A program made the translations under genes and the position numbers. A stretch of 64,000 nucleotides of DNA. Origin: Bolinopsis microptera (lineage: Eukaryota; Ctenophora; Tentaculata; Lobata; Bolinopsidae). Of this stretch, positions 26,701 to 36,000 are shown piece after piece (the stretch's first letter is position 1; each line of letters starts with the position of its first letter). A model generated the notes under the pieces. It was not told the origin of the DNA. It saw nothing but the letters and a program-made list of their open reading frames with translations, and did not search any database. The stretch is taken from positions 11,592,944-11,656,943 of the forward strand of contig NC_087083.1 in assembly GCF_026151205.1 (NCBI RefSeq), given 5' to 3'.

Positions 26701-28873
26701 CCCAAGTCCTATCTCCAGACGGAAAAACGGAATTGTTCAAGATACTAGCTGGTGTGCTACAGGGTGGTACCTTATCACCTTACCTTGTTGTAATAGTAAT
26801 TGATTACTGTATGAGGCATGCTATAGATGAAGATGAGAAGCGACTTGGACTTACTCTCTGAACGTAGAAAAAGCAGAAGAGTGGTGCCCAAGATCATCAC
26901 CGATGTGGACTTTTCGGACGACATAGACAAGACATGGACAAGGTTAACGAGTTCCTGATTCGAGTAAAATCGGCAGCAGCGAGTGTAGGGCTACACATAA
27001 ACGAAGGCAAGGATAGGACACTGAATATGGAGCATCGATCTGGCGTTCCGAATTCGATCGGAAGAAACCATAGAAAATGTGGATGATCTCGGTGCTTAGG
27101 CTCCTGAATTGAGCGCACATAAATTGGGAGATCGGGGTCAGATAGGGAAAAGCATGGCCCGTGCCCTACTACCTACATAGACTGAATAACATCTGCAAAT
27201 CCAAACTTTCAAAGAACCTTAAGATTTGATTGTTCATTGCGGCTTGCGAATTGGTACTGCTCTACAGATCGAAAACTTGAACAATAACAAAGGCTCAAGA
27301 GAAATGTTTGGTGCTGGATATCTCATGGAAGGACAGCAATGTTACTTTGTATGGGAACCTACCTAGGCTGTCAAACAAGTTACGAAGCAGGAGATTTAAA
27401 ATAGTGGAACATTGCATCAGACATCCTGAGCTACTGGCCAGTGACAAACTCTAAAGAGGAACTGCGAACCCTGATGCGGGACAGGGATATATGGATAGAG
27501 CTTTCTGGAGTAGATCGAATTTAGTTCCGACCTAGTAGTAGGATTACTTGGGTTGACATAATTACTGGGGTTGACATGATAAATATGTGGGCCCATACTT
27601 GTGCAGGAGGTGCATTTTGCTCTCAACATCTGTGTTTTGGTGACCCTCAGGTCCTTTGATTACATACATTTTGTTCTAGAAAATCTGATTTTATCGCAGT
27701 CTACTTTTGAGAAGATTTAATGTTGTTCATTCATTGTGTAAATTTCTATGTAATTGATTGATTTGAAAGATTTCAATAAAAAATTACGTCCATCTCGCAG
27801 TGACACGAGCTAGTTTCACAGCAGTTGCTATTATCGTACTCTCCATGGTATTGGCTGCCAACCACGCTACTCTCGTTCCGGTATTTTCCCAGGTAATTAT
27901 TTTCTTATTTCATTAGGTATGAAGAGTCCAGATTGATATGATGTGAAACTAGGGCATGCTTTTGACGGGTTTTTACTTTTACTTCTTATCGTTATAAATT
28001 TGGTCACCGGATGAGTTATTTGAGTTGGATTATCGTACAAGTTAACCCTGCTGCAGGTTTATCAAAGTGTGATGAACAGGAACAGTGGAGATATCCCTGA
28101 ATCAACAGGGGAGACTAACGGTATGGAGTACATAGACGATGTCCACAGATCAGGTACACTATTTTATAACATGTCTATTTGAAGTTGAGGATATTGGTGA
28201 ATAAGCGACAAACGAATCAATACAACATAAGTTTATATGAAAGTGGGACCACGAGCATCCACGTGCACATTATACAGTTCCATAGTATTACTTGCGCCGC
28301 GCAAGTTGCGCATGTGAAAACGCGCATGTGCTCCGTTATAGGTTCACTGTCGAAACTTTGATCGATTCTATTTTAATAACGTTGTGTAACCTTTTACGAG
28401 AGCTGTATCTTTGGTTGTGTTGGAATATTTTCATAGTTAAATATTGAGCTTCCTAGCAGTAGATTATTTTATATTTTATTAGACATTTGCATGAGTCTAG
28501 TTATACATTACTTCTAGTAGTAGATTATTTTATATTTTATTAGACATTTGCATGAGTCTAGTTATACATCACTTTATCATATTTTATTGATCTGCGGTGT
28601 AGTATTGCCAGATCCCGGTTCAATTTGTAACGGAGTTTTATATTAACAGGAAACTATGTAACAGAGTCGATATATCGACTCTGTTACATATATATATTTA
28701 ACTGTTGCCATGGGGTGGCAAGTCCCCATTCATCGTAGTCCGATAGTGTCACTGCATCCCAATATAATATAAATATAATGATAGAAGAAAAATGAACTTG
28801 TTTTGATAATGACTGAGTAATAGCGACAACCACTTTTTCAGGTATACGCCGTGGAAAGTCTCGAAAGCGTTAA
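8776..28873 (+). CDS. NOMO1: Nodal modulator (NOMO), ER membrane protein, complete
   Basis: A type I ER membrane protein, known in other animals as a partner of nicalin/TMEM147 and as a translocon-associated factor. Exons: 8776-9571, 10086-10223, 10383-10445, 10578-10723, 12100-12276, 14717-14988, 16135-16228, 17093-17204, 18878-19011, 19275-19432, 20279-20408, 20583-20791, 21403-21505, 21681-21804, 23881-23985, 24351-24454, 24887-25005, 25494-25604, 25945-26094, 26469-26565, 27801-27892, 28057-28153, 28842-28873. The product is about 1187 residues; human NOMO has 1222. A signal peptide (leucine-rich, residues 1-21) is followed by NOMO-specific blocks: CAPHNGYFLLPLY, SDLCSRGQDLNFIFQGF, FCLKKPGVYNLVP, DDNGVYSIGPLH and AFNPIRK. 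Repeated beta-sandwich units end in patterns such as LPGEYK and VPGDYYIR. A TM helix lies at about 1119-1142 and a short basic tail ends KSRKR. A YAG lies 11 bases before the chosen ATG. An upstream in-frame ATG at 8731 would place residues before the signal peptide. My base count of exon 4 comes out one short of keeping frame, which I take to be a reading error on my side. Confidence 0.94.
9981..10073. repeat. Three copies of a 31-bp tandem repeat
   Basis: Copies start at 9981, 10012 and 10043, each beginning CGTTATTATTTGCTCTATTC (the first has a C for T). The array ends 12 bp before the NOMO exon 2 acceptor, so it takes up the space where a branch point and pyrimidine tract are expected. 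Confidence 0.9.
10820..11210. mobile_element. MITE with CAGGGTGGCCCAGAAGTAAC terminal inverted repeats
   Basis: The left end (CAGGGTGGCCCAGAAGTAAC...) and the right end are imperfect inverted repeats of about 55 bp. There is no coding capacity. The TACAGGGTGG-type end is usual for Tc1/mariner-like or related DNA elements. A second copy of its middle part (10965-11065) follows outside at 11220-11330. Relatives: 22530-22663, 35010-35185 and 47236-47770. It lies in NOMO intron 4. Confidence 0.8.
11331..12099 (+). other. Rest of NOMO intron 4
   Basis: AT-rich intronic DNA with short direct repeats near 11945-11975 (CCGAGTAACCGGAGTAACCA type) and TAATAATAAT runs near 12070. No gene is seen. Confidence 0.5.
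12782..14371. mobile_element. Element A: G-run/C-run bounded element, 1.6 kb
   Basis: The left end is ten Gs followed by CCAATGGCATAAATGG. The right end is GCCATTGG followed by about 19 Cs. The 8-bp sequence ACGCCCGT flanks both sides (12774-12781 and 14372-14379), as expected for a target-site duplication. A self-complementary module of about 100 bp (ATGGAGAAAATGGAG ... CTCCATTTTATGCC) occurs at both ends in direct orientation (12792-12893 and 14254-14350). The interior holds 200-bp repeats containing ATCTCGGAAGGCAGG: one copy near 13020-13180 is inverted relative to three at 13330-13560, 13620-13830 and 13880-13980. No transposase frame is visible. It lies in NOMO intron 5. Confidence 0.75.
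14989..15120. repeat. Donor-derived GTATGTAAG/GTATGTGTG array
   Basis: NOMO exon 6 ends AAG and the intron starts GTATGT. The intron then continues as about 14 copies of a 9-bp unit, GTATGTAAG or GTATGTGTG, so many units recreate the AAG|GTATGT donor. This reads as a tandem expansion of the 5' splice site. Confidence 0.85.
15151..15192 (+). repeat. Dispersed short repeat, copy 2
   Basis: Shares ATGGAAATCT, GCGTCCGCC and GCGCAATTCTTGTT with 852-905. It is shorter in the middle. Confidence 0.6.
15206..15305. repeat. AT microsatellite
   Basis: A run built of TATTATA and TATGATA units between the donor-derived array and element B in NOMO intron 6. Confidence 0.8.
15552..15991. mobile_element. 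Element B: G-run/C-run bounded element, 0.44 kb
   Basis: The left end is ten Gs followed by TCCAAGGGGAACTTTGGGG. The right end is AAGTTCCCCTTGGA followed by about 18 Cs. CTAGGTA flanks both sides (15545-15551 and 15992-15998; the first C is ambiguous with the run). A self-complementary module rich in GGGGAACTTT and AAAGTTCCCC occurs at both ends in the same orientation (about 15572-15652 and 15893-15970), with a partial third copy near 15808-15868. No coding capacity. The plan matches element A although the sequence differs. Confidence 0.75.
16268..16480 (+). mobile_element. 5'-truncated LINE 3' end
   Basis: About 210 bp nearly identical to 27587-27783, the tail of the LINE relic in NOMO intron 20. 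Both share GGGCCCATACTTGTGCAGGA and end ATTTCAATAAAAAA. Only the 3' end was inserted here, in NOMO intron 7. Confidence 0.8.
17493..18325. repeat. 24-bp satellite-like array, about 34 copies
   Basis: The unit begins GCTCACCTTGAACCGAGCTA and has variable last bases (ACCA, ACAA, TCAA, ACGA). Because the unit is 24 bp and has no stop in several frames, both strands show open frames of nearly 300 codons made only of 8-residue repeats. These are not genes. It lies in NOMO intron 8. Confidence 0.95.
19684..19740 (-). repeat. Dispersed short repeat, copy 3
   Basis: On the minus strand it matches the copies at 852-905 and 15151-15192 (AAATCTAGCATCCGCC, then CACAATTCTTGTTA). Located in NOMO intron 10. 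Confidence 0.55.
20104..20226. repeat. Palindromic MITE-like hairpin
   Basis: TTACTCGGGAATATTATGAC on the left pairs with AATATTCCCGAGTAA on the right, with further pairing inside (GACTGGG/CCCAGTC). It is a non-coding foldback in NOMO intron 10. Confidence 0.65.
21063..21420. repeat. Five copies of a 70-bp repeat spanning the NOMO exon 13 acceptor
   Basis: Copies start at 21063, 21133, 21203, 21281 and 21351 (the third is 8 bp longer). Each contains the 3' splice site CTGTTTTGAAG and the first 18 exon bases GTGTCTGCAGAGAAACAG. Only the last copy continues into the exon, at 21403. The four upstream copies are decoy acceptors whose use would shift the frame. Confidence 0.9.
21791..21870. repeat. 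Two copies of a 42-bp repeat spanning the NOMO exon 14 donor
   Basis: The exon end GACTACTATATAAG and intron start GTATTAATATTC recur with a period of 42 bp (21791 and 21833). Use of the second donor would add a frame with an immediate TAA, so the first is the productive one. Confidence 0.85.
21871..22529 (+). other. NOMO intron 14, left part
   Basis: AT-rich. From about 22280 it holds repeated GCGATTATAAGC/GCGCTTATAAG motifs in both orientations, which look like the inside of a decayed foldback element. Similar motifs resume after 22664. No gene. Confidence 0.5.
22530..22663 (-). mobile_element. Right half of the CAGGGTGG MITE
   Basis: Matches the right half of the element at 10820-11210, including AATTACGTGAGTTATTCAAG and the end GTTACTTCTGGGCCACCCTG. 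The left half is missing. Confidence 0.7.
22776..22970 (+). repeat. Dispersed repeat shared with 53041-53225
   Basis: About 190 bp align in the same orientation with 53041-53225 (ACTCAACACTACCAG, GGCTGAACCAAAA, AGACCATAATTACATTGGTG, ATACGATACCTTCT). The 14-bp array starts right at its end. Confidence 0.75.
22970..23846. repeat. 14-bp minisatellite, about 62 copies
   Basis: Unit GGTGATGTACTACT with G/A variation (GGTAATG). It ends about 35 bp before NOMO exon 15. The variants are mixed along the array rather than in blocks. Confidence 0.95.
24182..24366. repeat. Three copies of a 59-bp repeat spanning the NOMO exon 16 acceptor
   Basis: GTAAGATA recurs at 24182, 24241, 24300 and 24359. Every unit includes TACCCCCAG followed by the exon start CTGTTATG and then GTAAGATA, a good donor match. 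The last unit runs into the exon at 24351. The upstream units look like 8-nt pseudo-microexons bounded by AG and GTAAG. Confidence 0.88.
25040..25165 (+). repeat. Dispersed repeat shared with 55056-55175
   Basis: Both copies contain ACATTTATTGAG, AAGCGGG, CCTGTCCAAACCCAGG and TACAT. Probably a fragment of one retroelement family. It is in NOMO intron 17. Confidence 0.65.
26566..27785 (+). mobile_element. Degenerate LINE in NOMO intron 20
   Basis: Frames with stops between them encode pieces of a non-LTR reverse transcriptase: ILAGVLQGGTLSPYLVVIVI (motif B region), ITDVDFSDDIDKTW (the FADD motif, here FSDD), AAASVGLHIN, and the thumb-like SKLSKNLKI and YGNLPRLSNKLRSRR. The family is close to the endonuclease-RT type seen in RTE-like or related LINEs. 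The 3' end is ATTTCAATAAAAAA at 27765-27783. It fills the intron and begins near the donor. Confidence 0.75.
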
Positions 28874-30088
28874 AGAACCAGAAACTCAGAAATATAGAAA
28901 TATCAATGTTATTTTGAGAAAGGAAAAAAATGCAATTATGTATTTTTAATGATGCAATATAATTAAGATACTATAGCATATTAGACAATATCATTATATA
29001 CTCATTTTATTTAAACTTTATTATATTTGCGCTTTTAAAGGTATGATAATCTTTCATATTATACAACAGCCAAACGTACGCATGGCTTATTTATGAGAAC
29101 CATTGTTATATTATTTTTTGAAAATCGATATAGATGACAAGGACGCTTTTATAAACTTATTATAGTAAAATAAGATAATTATCATTTTGCCTTTTGGTTA
29201 AGGTAAGGTTTATTCAGCTGATTTTGATGTTTTGGTGTGTTGTTCTGTTTTTGTTGTTGTCTCTATTTTGTTTATTTACGGGTCGAATTTTATTTTATGG
29301 GTAATATCGTGAAACTTATGACATACATTACCCCCTCTATGCAGCATTCCCTCTGTATATTACCCCGTCTCCCTCCCCCTATAATCTATATACAGTACTA
29401 TGAGAAGTATTTGAAGCTAAGATAGCATTATATCATCGAAATGGCAGAATGTTATATTCCGTTCCAATTGATGAGAATGAGGAAATGAAAATGTGCACCC
29501 CAAATAAGTGATAAGCGGGATGAAAAATGTCCAGGGAGAGCGCGTTATAGAGAATAAGGAATAGTGAATACTGTACTATGTTAACCCTATTTTAGCCATA
29601 CTAGACCCCTCTCACCTCTGTTAGCTATTTCACAATTAAAAATGTGATATTTGAACGATCCCTTAGGTCTATAAAACTGAAATTGATACTGTTATTGAAT
29701 AATTCTTAACTTCTCAATTCTAAAATTGAAATGAAACTTATTTTATTCGTGTATTAATTTGCTTTCCTACTGTACACTAACTCCTGTATCCGGGATTGAA
29801 AGTCAAACTATTTTTAGACATGGCCCTACCACAAGGAGTGTGGTCTCTGAAAGACGCGCTCGCTAGAAGAGACGCTCACGAGAAAAATCAGGTTTGTCAA
29901 ATGTAGCTTTTGGATGCATGACGGAGGAGGGGGTGTTCAACCTGATTTTCAAGAAAGGCGTTCCCATGCCGTCGATTACGTATGCTCTCCTTTGCTGCTC
30001 AGAAGAGCGAAATAGCCTCACCGAAAATATGCGTCAACGTAATTCAAATCCGCGAAACTTACACTATGAACTTACTATCAATTCGGTG
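28155..30088 (+). repeat. Direct segmental duplication, copy 1
   Basis: Copy 1 holds the last NOMO exon (28842-28873), the NOMO-VRK intergenic region and the first VRK exon (29820-29891). It is closely similar to 30199-31985. Copy 1 has an extra 67-bp internal tandem duplication near 28450-28570 (GTAGATTATTTTATATTTTA...). Confidence 0.92.
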
Positions 30089-33000
30089 ATAACCTGGCGA
30101 ATTATTGCTAAATAAATGTCTTAAGGCTAACCCTGGCCCTGACTTCAAACCAACCTGAGAATTTGTTTATGATTTCTTTACCTATTCAATTGCATTGTAC
30201 ACAATATTTTATAACATGTCTATTTGAAGTTGAGGATATTGGTGAAAAAGTGACAAACGAATCAATACAACATAAGTTTATATGAAAGTGGGACCAAGAG
30301 GACCCACGTGCACATTATACAGTTCCATAGTATTACTTGAGCCGCGCATGTGCTCGGTTATAAGTTCACTGTCGACATTTTGATTGATTCTATTTTAATA
30401 ATGTTGTTTAACATTTTACGAGAGCTGTATCTTTGGTTGTGTTGGAATATTTTCATAGTTAAATATTGAGCTTCCTAGTAGTAGATTATTTTATATTTTA
30501 TTAGACATTTGCATGAGTCTAGTTATACATTACTTTATCATATTTTATTGATCTGCGGTGTAGTGCCAGATCCCAGTTCAGTTTGTAACGGAGTTGTATA
30601 TTAACAGGAAACGATGTAACAGAGTCAATATATTTAATTGTTGTCATGGGGTGGCAAGTCCCCATTCATCGTAGTCCGATAGTGTCACTGCATCCCAATA
30701 TATAAATATAATGACTGATTAATAGCGACAACCACTTTTTCAGGTATACGCCGTGGAAAGTCTCGAAAGCGTTAGAGAACCAGAAACTCAGAAATATAGA
30801 AATGTTATTCTGAGAAAGGAAAAGAATGCAATTATGTATTTTTAATGATGCAATATAATTAAGATACTATAGCATATTAGGCAATATCATTATTATTTTT
30901 ATTTTATTTAAACTTTATTATATTTGCGCTTTCAAAGGTATAATAATCTTTCATATTATACAACAGCCAAAGGTATGCATGGCTTATTTATGAGAGCTTT
31001 ATTGATAATTATTTTCTGAAAATCGATATAGATGACAAGGACGCTTTTATAAACTTATGAATATGATAAAATAAGATAATTATCACATTTTGCCTTTTGG
31101 TTAAGGTAAGGTTTATTCAGCTGATTTTGATGTTTTGGTGTGTTGTTCTGTTTTTGTTGTTGTCTCTATTTTGTTTATTTACGGGTCGAAGTTTTATTTT
31201 ATGGGTAATATCGTGAAACTTATGACATACATTACCCCCTCTATGCAGCATTCCCTCTGTATATTACCCCGTCTCCCTCCCCCTATAATCTATATACAGT
31301 ACTATGAGAAGTATTTGAAGCTAAGATAGCATTATATCATCGAAATGACAGAATGTTATATTTCGTTCCAATTGATGAGAATGAGGAAATGAAAATGTGC
31401 ACCCCAAATAAGCGGGATGAAAAATGTTCAGGGAGAGCGCGTTATAGAGAATAAGGAATAGTGAATACTGTACTACGTTAACCCTATTTTGGCCATACTA
31501 GACCCCTCTCACCTCTGTTAGCTATTTCACAATTAAAAATGTGATATTTGAACGATCCCTTAGGTCTATAAAACTGAAATTGATACTGTTATTGAATAAT
31601 TCTTAACTTCTCAATTCTAAAATTGAAATGAAACTTATTTTATTCGTGTATTAATTTGCTTTCCTACTGTACACTAACTCCTGTATCCGGGATTGAAAGT
31701 CAAACTATTTTTAGACATGGCCCTACCACAAGGAGTGTGGTCTCTGAAAGACGCGCTCGCTAGAAGAGACGCTCACGAGAAAAATCAGGTTTGTCAAATG
31801 TAGCTTTTGGATGCATGACGGAGGAGGGGGAGTTCAACCTGATTTTCAAGAAAGGCGTTCCTATGCCGTCGATTACGTATGCACTCCTTTGCTGCTCAGA
31901 AGAGCGAAATAGCCTCACCAAAAATATGCGTCAACGTTATTCAAATCCGCGAAACTTTCACTATGAACTTACTATCAATTCGGTGGTGGTCTATGCAGCC
32001 CCCCGGTCTACTCAGCCACATACTCGAGAAATCGGATGTGAGGGTTAAATGAGGAGCTGCACATTGCAGCAAAGTCTCGGGCGAAGAAAGTATGGTACAC
32101 ACTACCTTAACCGTCACTGGCCAAAATAAATCCTTCGGCTTCCTGTAATTGGCTGGTTGCACTTGTGTAACAATGTGGCTGTTGGAATACTCCGAAGTAA
32201 AATAAGTGTCTTGATAAAAATGGACTAATAATTTAATTTAATCCTGTAAAATCCTGTGTAATCCTGATCCCACGTAATGAATAAACTCTTCATACTTGAA
32301 ATCTCTGTTATCTGAGAAGCTAGAGTTTCTATTTTTCTGGAAATTCGTGTATCAAAAGGCCAAACACAATGCATTACAATTTGACTCGATCCAATCATTA
32401 TAAATATCCAAAAACCGATATTTATCAAATAACAAGTACTCCCTCCAGACAGACAGACAGCAGCGTAGTAAGAGGAAGAAAGTGATCGAGATAAGGGATG
32501 ACGAGGTAGAAATGAAACCTCGTGAGGTTAAAAAGAGGAAACCCCCGGCTGAACATCGCCCTGCTGCACAGGCCTCTGTTTCCTTGACTAATAGTGTGAA
32601 TTCTACCGTGGAGAATGCTGACGACACTTCTGTCGGTAAGGGGCCGGTAACAAAACGCTACTATTCAGTGGTCAATTTTTGTCTTCTTGGAAAATAATCA
32701 TCTGTATTTGTGATTTTGAAAAATCAGGATACCAGTTGCATTGTACCGCATTATATCATGAGTCACCTTTATAAACATACGCATGCAGTAAGTATTACAT
32801 GCTAAATCATTCTCGGAACATGCTACGTTTCCTCACTCACTTTTCACTGCCACTCTCTATAATAATGACTTATCAAATCAATAAAAACGTGATACCAATA
32901 GTTTGAGCGTGCGTGCAATTAGCTTTGCTCTCCCAAAGCTTCGTTTGAATAATATCTGGTTTGGTGACTACTTGTTGTAGTATGTGTAGAACGTTATCTC

Positions 33001-36000
33001 ATCTTTTCTATATACTATCCAAGTGTTGCAATTACATAGGTTAGTCTTCGCCAGATCCACATAATTATTACCAGATCATTCCATTGATTGGCAAAGTAAA
33101 TATGATCTAACATAAATTTGAAAATTAAGAAAAATCAAGAAATGAATTAACCGTGAAACTATGCCGCAGCTAAAGAAACAGAAAGACCTACAATTGTTAA
33201 AACGAGGAAGCCTCCTAAGAAAAAATGTCTTGAATCCACGATAGATAAGAGGTAAAATAATCCAGCTCATTTGTTTTCAATTCCTTTAGGAGAAGGTTTT
33301 AGGTTGCTGATTACTATGATTTAATAAGGAGGGGAGGGAGGGGATGATTTTGATTTCGAGATACTTAGTACTAATAGTAGTAGTTTACTAATAATTATAA
33401 GCTAGGGCTCTTAGACCCCAGGCGCCCACCGGTGTCTGCGGGGCAACCATACCCATGTTCCAAATAACTCAACTATTTTTCAAATTTTTTATATTGTAGG
33501 GAATAATCGGGTTTGGATATATGAGGTGGCCAAACGTTGTATCGGTGTTAATAAAATAACACGTGTTTTACAAGTAAATAGTGCGCGTCCTTACGAGAAT
33601 TTTACTACACCGTTTTCAAATACTAATAGATCCAAGCCGACCGTGCAAGAGTACTTCCGTGCTATTCGGGAGCAGCAGGTAATCACTGATTACCATATCC
33701 AAAATCTTTGTCTTAATTAGTGCAAAAGTTGCTTAGTTGTCGGGGATATGTAATGATTGGTTCTTAGTTGTCGGAGTTGATTGGATTTCCCAAGCTAGCA
33801 TGTAAATTAGTTAACTAGGTAAAATTGACAGCTTCTTAGTTGTCTGTCAGCCGATCCAACTTTACTTTAATTTAGGAATATTTCATTTTATTCATCTGAG
33901 AGTTATAGAATCTGAAATCAAATTGGGGCTCGATGGTGCTGTAGTTGGACCCCCCCCCCCCCCCCCCCCCCATGGCTGTACTCTAAAGAAGTGTCAAGTA
34001 AGCATCAGAAGTTTGCATTTTTAGTGAATAACAGAACTAAGACAGAATATCAGTTCATAAAGTTTGCACAATTATACGATGGGATATAATGTACGTATAA
34101 GTATAACAAACACCGCACAAAATACGAAGTGAAACTGAAACACAAACAGACGGCTAAATGCGCGCTGAGTTTTCAAGTTCTGCAGGCATAAAATAATACC
34201 CTGATCGCCATGTTTTACTCTGATGCAAGCTTACGTCAATACTTTCCAGTTATGGATTTAAATGGTAACTACAATTGTACCATTACAGTTTCATTGCAGG
34301 GAAACTGTAATGGCACTTATTCCGATATGTATTGAAACTTACGACCTATAAAACGGTTAACGTAAGTACTACGTATTATTTTATTATACGTATTCGTACT
34401 ACGTATGAACTAAAATAATGCCTCACTGTCACCACAGCATCGAAGATTCGGTCCGACAGAAGACACTCCCCCGAGAAACACCAGTCAGGAAGTCACCGCG
34501 TATACGGGAAAAGGCGATAACACTCAGTGATAGTGACGATAGTGGCCCAGACCTTCTTCCAGTAACCATTGTGAGTCACTTTATTCAACTATTCCAGGCT
34601 GGCGCATGGTGGTCTAAAATCACCATTTTATGGCCAATTTTCTGTTTAATAACATTCTAAAAACAAACAGAGCATATTATTATTATCATGAAGACTAAAA
34701 AATTGTGATAAAATTCAGGAATATGGTTCTTCGCTATCGCACGAGTAAGTCGAGATGGCGCGGCGGTGTCAGAAAAATGAAGACATATATCTATACTGTA
34801 TTTCAAACTTGACAAAATATCCCCGGCAACGGCATAAAATACAATGCACTTCTGGGTAATAGCCCAATTATTTACGACATCGGCTAAAATTTGGACATAA
34901 TTGACTGTACCAGGTAGGGCAGTATAAACTTGTTTATAAGGATAATATAAACTTGTTTATAAGGGTTTAATATACACCAAATCATAAAAAGTATTAAGGT
35001 CAGCGTAAAGGGGGGTGAACACATATTTTTCAGTTTTCACATATCTGACAGAGCTACTGGAGAAGAACAAGTAGAAAAAAAACTGCATCCAAAGTCTGAC
35101 ATAGGGTAAAGCTCAACTTTTGGAAAACACTGGTCACTCCTTGAACCTAAAACTTAGCATGGGTGTTCCTGATGGACGAAAGGAGAATTAAGTCTCACTC
35201 ACTGTAAAACAAAATACATCATGTATTGTCGACGTTTCGACTACATGCCTTTGTCATGAACGAAACGTTCAGATTTAATTAGCTCAATAGATGCAGTAGA
35301 TTTTTTCCGATCCATGACTCAAAGTGCCGAAGGCACAAAAGAGTCAAGGACAAGGGTTAGCGAACGAGGTTTTTTTTGTATATGGTAGCTTGCGACCGTG
35401 CGTGCGAGCGTGCGTACAGTTATCGCCCACGTGTCTACCTGCGCAAAGTTATTTTGCGCGATAATCTGAACTGACCAAGTACATTATTAATTTCACCATG
35501 TACGTATCCCAATAATAATAGCATATTATTATTATTTTGAGTTAGTATTACTATTTTGCACAGATCCGTGTCAGGTTGCATAAACAATAAACATATAGTT
35601 ATACACGATTTTCAAACTCAATATGGGATTATAATTATATTAACTGGGCAGCACTCGGCCTGTCACTCCGTCATATCTGCATGCTTATAAACAGTAAAGA
35701 CTGGGGTCCCCAGGTTGTAAGGATTCGATAAAATACGCCATCACGGATCGGGAAATTGAGCGGCCATCCACAAAAGAAAAGCGGCCGCATTTTTTGTTAG
35801 TGTTGTAATCAGTTTTAAAATGTCGTCCCCAGTAATCCATCATTACTGACCCACTCAAGAGAGCGAAAAACGAAACTCATGAAAGAAAGTGCCAGTCAAT
35901 GTTTACTCAGAAATGAATAATTGCAATAATTTTAACTACACCATATGTTTCTAAAATTCTCATAATGTAAAAAATCAAACCTGATACACACATCGCGTAT

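Larger units (their letters stand above)
30199..31985 (+). repeat. Direct segmental duplication, copy 2
   Basis: Second copy of 28155-30088, with the same order of elements. It differs by small indels and substitutions, and lacks the 67-bp internal repeat and the TATATATCG region of copy 1. The 110 bp between the copies (30089-30198) is unique. Confidence 0.92.

Noticed and set aside
29894-30115. Frames of 73 and 85 codons in both duplication copies (29894 and 31791)
   Set aside because: They begin in the first VRK intron right after the donor, and they diverge between copies without frame conservation.
33526-33720. 64-codon frame as an extra VRK exon or small gene
   Set aside because: No fitting donor and acceptor pair in phase with the neighbouring exons, and no recognisable family.
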